Assembly (NCBI GenBank): GCA_910580185.1
Contig: CAJTWC010000003.1
Coordinates: 122,659-186,658 of the forward strand
Direction of reading: 5' to 3'
From: an uncultured Bacilli bacterium
GTDB taxonomy: Bacteria; Bacillota_I; Bacilli_A; RF39; UBA660
DNA length: 64,000 nucleotides
In this document: positions 60,639 to 64,000 of the stretch, one piece after another
Position numbering within the stretch: the first letter of the stretch is position 1
How the letters are laid out: each line of letters starts with the position of its first letter
The notes under the pieces: model-generated
What the model saw: only the letters and a program-made list of their open reading frames with translations
Databases searched by the model: none
Told to the model about the DNA's origin: nothing
Made by a program: the position numbers and the translations under genes

Positions 60639-62222
60639 CTATTGTTTCTTTAATTTTTTATTATAACCGCTAATTATTTTCTTAACATCCATAATATCTT
60701 TATCTTTAAATCCGGCTTGTCTTAATTTTGGTGCTAATGCAAAAAATCCGCTCTTAGTAAATTCTATTATTTCTTCTTTTCTTTCAGGATGAATGCTATA
60801 CTCATATACGTTTCCATCCGATGCTTCTATGTAAATACATTCATCTTTTTTGCCTTTATAAGAGTTTATGTTCATTTTCCATGATATTAGACCAATATTT
60901 TCAAAATCTTCTTTTTTTACCCTTAGTACTTTTTCACATATACTTTCTACTTTTTCTACATCACTTTTTAAATCACTTTCTAAAACAAAACAATTTTCTT
61001 CATAAGGATATTCTAACAGTAATTTTCCTAATTCGCTTTCAGGTGATGCAATTTTAGCTAAATTTAAAACGAATTTCTTATATTCATCAGATAAAATTAA
61101 TTCTCCATCAATCCCCACAGATTGTTCATAAGATACCATCAAACCATAATATAAGTAATTAATCATATCTTTATTTGGAATACAAAGCGCTGCTAGTGCT
61201 TTTAACTCTGAATCATTAGTATTAATTCCTATTTTAAAAATTTCACTAAGATATTTAGCATCATTAAAGTCTAAATATTCATCCAAATTTATTTCATCTG
61301 GTTTTTTTGAAACATTATCAACCAAGAAATTCTTAAGTTCGCTATCTTCCCCACGCTCTATCAATACTTTAGCAAATTCCTTAAAAATATGTTCATAAGC
61401 CATTGATTTAGGATGATAATAAATATTTCTATAATTATTAAACCTTTGTTTCAAAAAAACCTCTACATTCTCTAACTGCGATCTTTTAAAAATAGGTGAA
61501 AGTATGTGTTTACCATCTTTATTTACTACTTTTCCAATATAGAAATTTTGAAATAATTCAGAAGTAATTTTAATATATTTTGCAGCATAATCGTGACCAT
61601 GCACAAAAGCAATATCCCTAGATAAAAAGTCTCCCCTATCAACATCAAATTCACCTTCAAACAAACGATTTAATCCTAAAAAGTTTTTTTCTGTCACTTC
61701 GTTTATTAATTCTGGTAACCCATTATATATTTCGTTTAAAGCTTCTTTCAAGTCATTATTTTCACTTATTATTCTTTTTCCTATTTCTTCGTGAAACCCT
61801 TTAGGTAAATTACAAACCGTTTCCATCGTATGAGAAAAAGGTCCATGTCCTATATCATGGAGTAATGCTTTGGCAAGTAAAGCAACAAAGTATTTATAAT
61901 AACCTTTAGATTTTACGAATTTTCTTAGTTTTTCATCTTTATATATTCTCATCAAGACATCTAAAGTTTTTGTGTATACACCCTTACTGTGTTCTAATCT
62001 AGTATGATTAGACGTATTAAAAACATATATATTATTACCGTTTTGTAATATTTTTGACATTCTAATTATAGATTCATTACGTAATATTTTATAAAAACAT
62101 ACAGGAAACATATTAAAAACATAAGAACCATTACAAGGTAACATAACATCTGCTTCGTAGCAGATGTATTCAGTTCTTCCTAATATCTCAGAAAAAAATT
62201 TTTCTACTTCTTTTGACTTCAT
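60639..62222 (-). CDS. HD-domain phosphohydrolase (dGTPase/SAMHD1-like)
   Basis: The 527-residue product has HTRLEHSKGVY (about 69-79; first metal His), LLHDIGHGPFSH (about 116-127; HD), and FDVDRGDFLSRD (about 193-204), the order of dGTPase- and SAMHD1-like HD proteins. It is likely a metal-dependent phosphohydrolase on nucleotides or dNTPs; the exact substrate is unclear. The C-terminal 250 residues are helical without a known domain. Start MKSKEVEKFF. Confidence 0.85.
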   Translation of the reverse strand: MKSKEVEKFFSEILGRTEYICYEADVMLPCNGSYVFNMFPVCFYKILRNESIIRMSKILQNGNNIYVFNTSNHTRLEHSKGVYTKTLDVLMRIYKDEKLRKFVKSKGYYKYFVALLAKALLHDIGHGPFSHTMETVCNLPKGFHEEIGKRIISENNDLKEALNEIYNGLPELINEVTEKNFLGLNRLFEGEFDVDRGDFLSRDIAFVHGHDYAAKYIKITSELFQNFYIGKVVNKDGKHILSPIFKRSQLENVEVFLKQRFNNYRNIYYHPKSMAYEHIFKEFAKVLIERGEDSELKNFLVDNVSKKPDEINLDEYLDFNDAKYLSEIFKIGINTNDSELKALAALCIPNKDMINYLYYGLMVSYEQSVGIDGELILSDEYKKFVLNLAKIASPESELGKLLLEYPYEENCFVLESDLKSDVEKVESICEKVLRVKKEDFENIGLISWKMNINSYKGKKDECIYIEASDGNVYEYSIHPERKEEIIEFTKSGFFALAPKLRQAGFKDKDIMDVKKIISGYNKKLKKQ

Positions 62223-62330
62223 AAATATGTATTCTCCTTAGATGATATTCTTATTATATTTTTACGTTTCATCAATTTAAGTTTAACACAAATGTATATA
62301 ATATGTAAACTGAGAATTTTTAATAAATAA

Positions 62331-62359
62331 TTGAATAATATAATTAATTACTATATAAT
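62331..62359 (+). promoter_or_regulatory. plus-strand promoter of element copy B
   Basis: TTGAAT, 17-base spacer, TATAAT; boxes identical to copy A, spacer different. Confidence 0.75.
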
Positions 62360-62365
62360 ATAAAT

Positions 62366-62447
62366 GAAGAAAGCATCTTACTAGTTGTTTTCCATTAAAT
62401 TTCTTTATTGAAAAACAAGGTTAGTTAAACTATCCTTGTTTTTCTTA
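62366..62447 (+). ncRNA. candidate small antisense RNA of element copy B
   Basis: Inferred transcript from the promoter to the terminator at 62410-62444, convergent with the peptide gene. It has CTAG in the loop of its first hairpin, as in copy A. Confidence 0.5.
62410..62444. terminator. bidirectional terminator in element copy B
   Basis: GAAAAACAAGG / CCTTGTTTTTC, 11 bp; compensatory base changes relative to copy A. Confidence 0.8.
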
Positions 62448-62522
62448 TATACTAATAATTAACACTAGGGCTATTATAAGTATTAATATGATAATCAACT
62501 TCGAAGGAAATTTTATCTTCAT
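62445..62522 (-). CDS. 25-residue hydrophobic peptide, candidate type I toxin
   Basis: Starts MKIKFPSK and continues with 17 residues that are all Ile, Leu, Ala, Val or Ser. The binding site AGGAAGGTGGGTGAT matches copy A. N-terminal residues differ but basic charge and helix length are conserved. Confidence 0.65.
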   Translation of the reverse strand: MKIKFPSKLIIILILIIALVLIISI

Positions 62523-62627
62523 AATTATCACCCACCTTCCTATTCTTCATAAAAAGATGGAAAACAAAGCTAGTTTTACCGCTTCCTATATAATTGTTAG
62601 TTAAATATTTTAAAATTCCTCTAAAAA

Positions 62628-62655
62628 ATTAAAAAAAGTGATTAATTCACTTTTC
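62628..62655 (-). terminator. terminator after 243-residue Cys gene
   Basis: AAAGTGA ATTAA TCACTTT then TTTTAATTTTTT on the minus strand. Confidence 0.7.
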
Positions 62656-63373
62656 TTTTTCTTCTACTTATGCCAAGTGTTATTCTTTCCATTTTTTTAC
62701 TATAATCAATCGATGTTTTATCTATGATTTCTTGACTTTCCCCATCATTAAACAATTTTTCAATTTTCTTGTTATAGTCTGATGTAATTTTATCCATTTG
62801 AACTTCATCTTCATCACTAAATATTTGAATTTTTTGCGCTAATTCATCAGGTGAAACATCCATTTTAGAATCTGCCATTGCTCTTAAATATAAAAAGCTT
62901 GGATACGTGTTATAATTAACATCCACATATTTATTCTCATTAATAATTGGTAACTTTAAAGTATGAAAATCAATTTCTTCTTTATCATTAACCCCTAAAT
63001 AAAAATCAAAAAAATCAGTAAGAGTAATAACTTCTTCACTACCAGTTTGTTTTATAAATATTTGACCACAATTTGGACAAGAATAGATTTCTACTTCGTT
63101 AACGTCAATAATGTTACTAGTACTCATCATGTTCTTAATTTGATTTGCGTCAGTATTATTCGTTTTAAACAAAACATGATTACAACCATTATTTAGTGAT
63201 AAAGAAAAAGTTTTAATTTCTTGTAAAGCTAGTTTATACAAAGCTGCTTTATATCCAGCTGCAAAAGGAATTAAGTATTCTTTTTCGCTTTCAGGAGTAG
63301 ACTTTCTTTCTGCTTTCCTTGCATATTTTCTAAAAGCTTTATAGGAATTTATATTTTCTTTTGTTGCAAACAC
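62642..63373 (-). CDS. Cys-pair protein with CNHVL ... CPNC pattern, paralogous family
   Basis: The 243-residue product starts (GTG) MFATKENINSYKAFRKYARK and has CNHVLFKTNN, then VEIYSCPNCGQIFIKQTG (C-x2-C-G, zinc-ribbon-like), LKLPIINENKYVD and FLYLRAMADSKMDVSPDELA, then a coiled helical tail with YNKKIEKL / YSKKMERI repeats. Related to genes at 59897 and 63488. Function unknown. The binding site AGAGGTG lies in the 3' arm of a 6-bp hairpin, and a palindrome lies in the promoter. Confidence 0.75.
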   Translation of the reverse strand: MFATKENINSYKAFRKYARKAERKSTPESEKEYLIPFAAGYKAALYKLALQEIKTFSLSLNNGCNHVLFKTNNTDANQIKNMMSTSNIIDVNEVEIYSCPNCGQIFIKQTGSEEVITLTDFFDFYLGVNDKEEIDFHTLKLPIINENKYVDVNYNTYPSFLYLRAMADSKMDVSPDELAQKIQIFSDEDEVQMDKITSDYNKKIEKLFNDGESQEIIDKTSIDYSKKMERITLGISRRKRKVN

Positions 63374-63381
63374 AAAAACAC

Positions 63382-63399
63382 ACCTCTTTTCTTAGAGGT
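63382..63399 (-). promoter_or_regulatory. hairpin over the ribosome binding site
   Basis: ACCTCT AAGAAA AGAGGT on the minus strand; the right arm is the binding site of the GTG start. It may limit translation. Confidence 0.5.
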
Positions 63400-63429
63400 A
63401 TTATACATCAAAATATATTTTGATGTAAA
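63400..63429 (-). promoter_or_regulatory. promoter with 24-bp palindrome between -35 and -10
   Basis: TTTACA (63424-63429), 18-base spacer, TATAAT (63400-63405). A perfect palindrome TACATCAAAATA/TATTTTGATGTA (63404-63427) fills the spacer, the position of a repressor operator. Confidence 0.6.
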
Positions 63430-63487
63430 TACTTTTCATACTAAGCATTTAAATCTTATAAATTAAAAAAGGACTAATTAAGTACTA

Positions 63488-64000
63488 TTATAATCCAAAT
63501 GTAACGTTTTTAATTTTGACTTCTGTATCTTTATAAACAGCATCAAGTTTTTCATTATCATCAGCATTTAACTTTTCCATAAGCTCTAAAATTTCAATAC
63601 TAGTTGCGTCTTCACCTAATTTAGATACTGCTCTTAAATAAAGAATACTATTTTGATTTTCAAATAAAGATTCATAATAATCGGTTCTATTATCATTAAA
63701 GAAATTAATTACTGGGTATTGTTTTGAATCTATTTTTTTTCCTAAACTTATTTGGCCTATACCATTAAATATTAATGGATATATAAATTTACTATTATTA
63801 TCTATAACAAAATTCCCACCACAGTTAACGCATTTATAAACAATGACTGCATCTAGAGTTCTATGATTCAACCCATATATAGACTTAAATCTTCTATCTA
63901 TCTTAAATCTATCATTTGTTATAGGCTTAACAGTCATAAGAATATGATTACAATCTTTCTCAGGCTCAGCATTTAAACTAAAATTTTTAAGTTGGTAATA
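63488..64000 (-). CDS. Cys-pair protein, partial at window end
   Basis: The reading frame is open to base 64000; the true start is outside. The visible end has CNHILMTVKP, VYKCVNCGGNFVIDN (C-x2-C-G), YPVINFF and LYLRAVSKLGEDATSIEILE, parallel to the 62642 product. The ATG at 63937 lies inside the CNHIL element, so it is not the start. Third member of the family. Confidence 0.75.
   Translation of the reverse strand, partial: YYQLKNFSLNAEPEKDCNHILMTVKPITNDRFKIDRRFKSIYGLNHRTLDAVIVYKCVNCGGNFVIDNNSKFIYPLIFNGIGQISLGKKIDSKQYPVINFFNDNRTDYYESLFENQNSILYLRAVSKLGEDATSIEILELMEKLNADDNEKLDAVYKDTEVKIKNVTFGL

Larger units (their letters stand above)
62331..62623. repeat. duplicated ~300-bp element, copy B
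   Basis: Diverged second copy of 13744-14050, with the same promoter spacing, hairpin, peptide gene and end repeat. It fills the 62223-62641 gap; bases 62223-62330 show nothing else. Confidence 0.8.

Noticed and set aside
1..64000. tRNA or rRNA genes
   Set aside because: No T-loop GGTTCRAATCC context with matching acceptor stems and no rRNA-like GC-rich segment was seen; CCA-like pieces occur only in T-box leaders.

Overview
This window comes from an AT-rich, low-GC Gram-positive bacterium of the Bacilli. The reasoning is gene order and content, not a database search. The cluster alaS / mltG / ireB / ruvX / yrzB / trmR / trhP1 / trhP2 / greA, the cluster spoIIP / small membrane gene / lepA / hemW / hrcA-grpE-dnaK-dnaJ, and lon next to a SpoVID-like and a YsxE-like gene all match the Bacillus subtilis layout. 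Three T-box leaders and a HrcA/CIRCE circuit also fit. Spore genes (SpoIIP, SpoVID-like, YsxE-like, a SpoIIID-like regulator) suggest a spore former or a recent descendant of one. MurE carries the DNPR motif, so the cross-link amino acid is probably meso-DAP. UGA is used as a stop by spoIIP, rsmE and others, so the standard bacterial code applies. The very compact, AT-rich layout with terminators overlapping stop codons resembles uncultured gut Bacilli (RF39/Erysipelotrichales-like); that placement is an inference.

Layout. Nearly everything is on the minus strand; the only clear plus-strand gene is a lone ClpA/B-like AAA+ ATPase at 31869-32879. 1-4300: spore coat-type genes and Lon. 4350-8200: trigger factor among three unrecognised genes. 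8250-18650: greA, the wobble-uridine hydroxylation/methylation genes, ruvX, ireB, an interrupted amidoligase, a small mobile-looking element, mltG, alaS and a P-loop kinase under an alanine T-box. 18700-25100: two tandem prepilin-like giant proteins, a DUF308 membrane protein, a lipoprotein with three internal repeats and a 54-residue ORF. 25170-34300: recD2, a nonsense-interrupted YhcG-type nuclease, mtaB, rsmE, ndk-like, the lone AAA+ gene, dfr and thyA. 34350-37870: murE, then a small defence island of a retron (reverse transcriptase plus a recognisable msr-msd RNA) and a ToxN/AbiQ-type type III toxin with its leader. 37930-45150: metG operon under a methionine T-box, a P-type ATPase, and a sigma-70 factor with a 370-residue C-terminal extension. 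45190-52210: the hrcA heat-shock operon with CIRCE. 52260-62230: hemW, SpoIIID-like, lepA, trpS with a tryptophan T-box, a deoxyribosyltransferase, spoIIP, and an HD phosphohydrolase. 62300-64000: a second copy of the small element and members of a Cys-rich paralogous family.

The observations I rate highest are: (1) a run of nine G inside the spacer of the promoter of the extended sigma factor, the classic layout of a phase-variable promoter; (2) a roughly 300-bp element present twice, each copy with a consensus promoter, a hairpin whose arms covary between copies, and a convergent 25-29 residue hydrophobic peptide gene, i.e. a candidate type I toxin-antitoxin family; (3) a retron with clear a1/a2, msr and msd elements but no adjacent effector, next to a ToxN-type toxin; (4) an amidoligase gene with a single in-frame UGA where a tryptophan would fit, and an open frame for 85 further codons.

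No rRNA, tRNA, CRISPR array or complete insertion sequence was seen.
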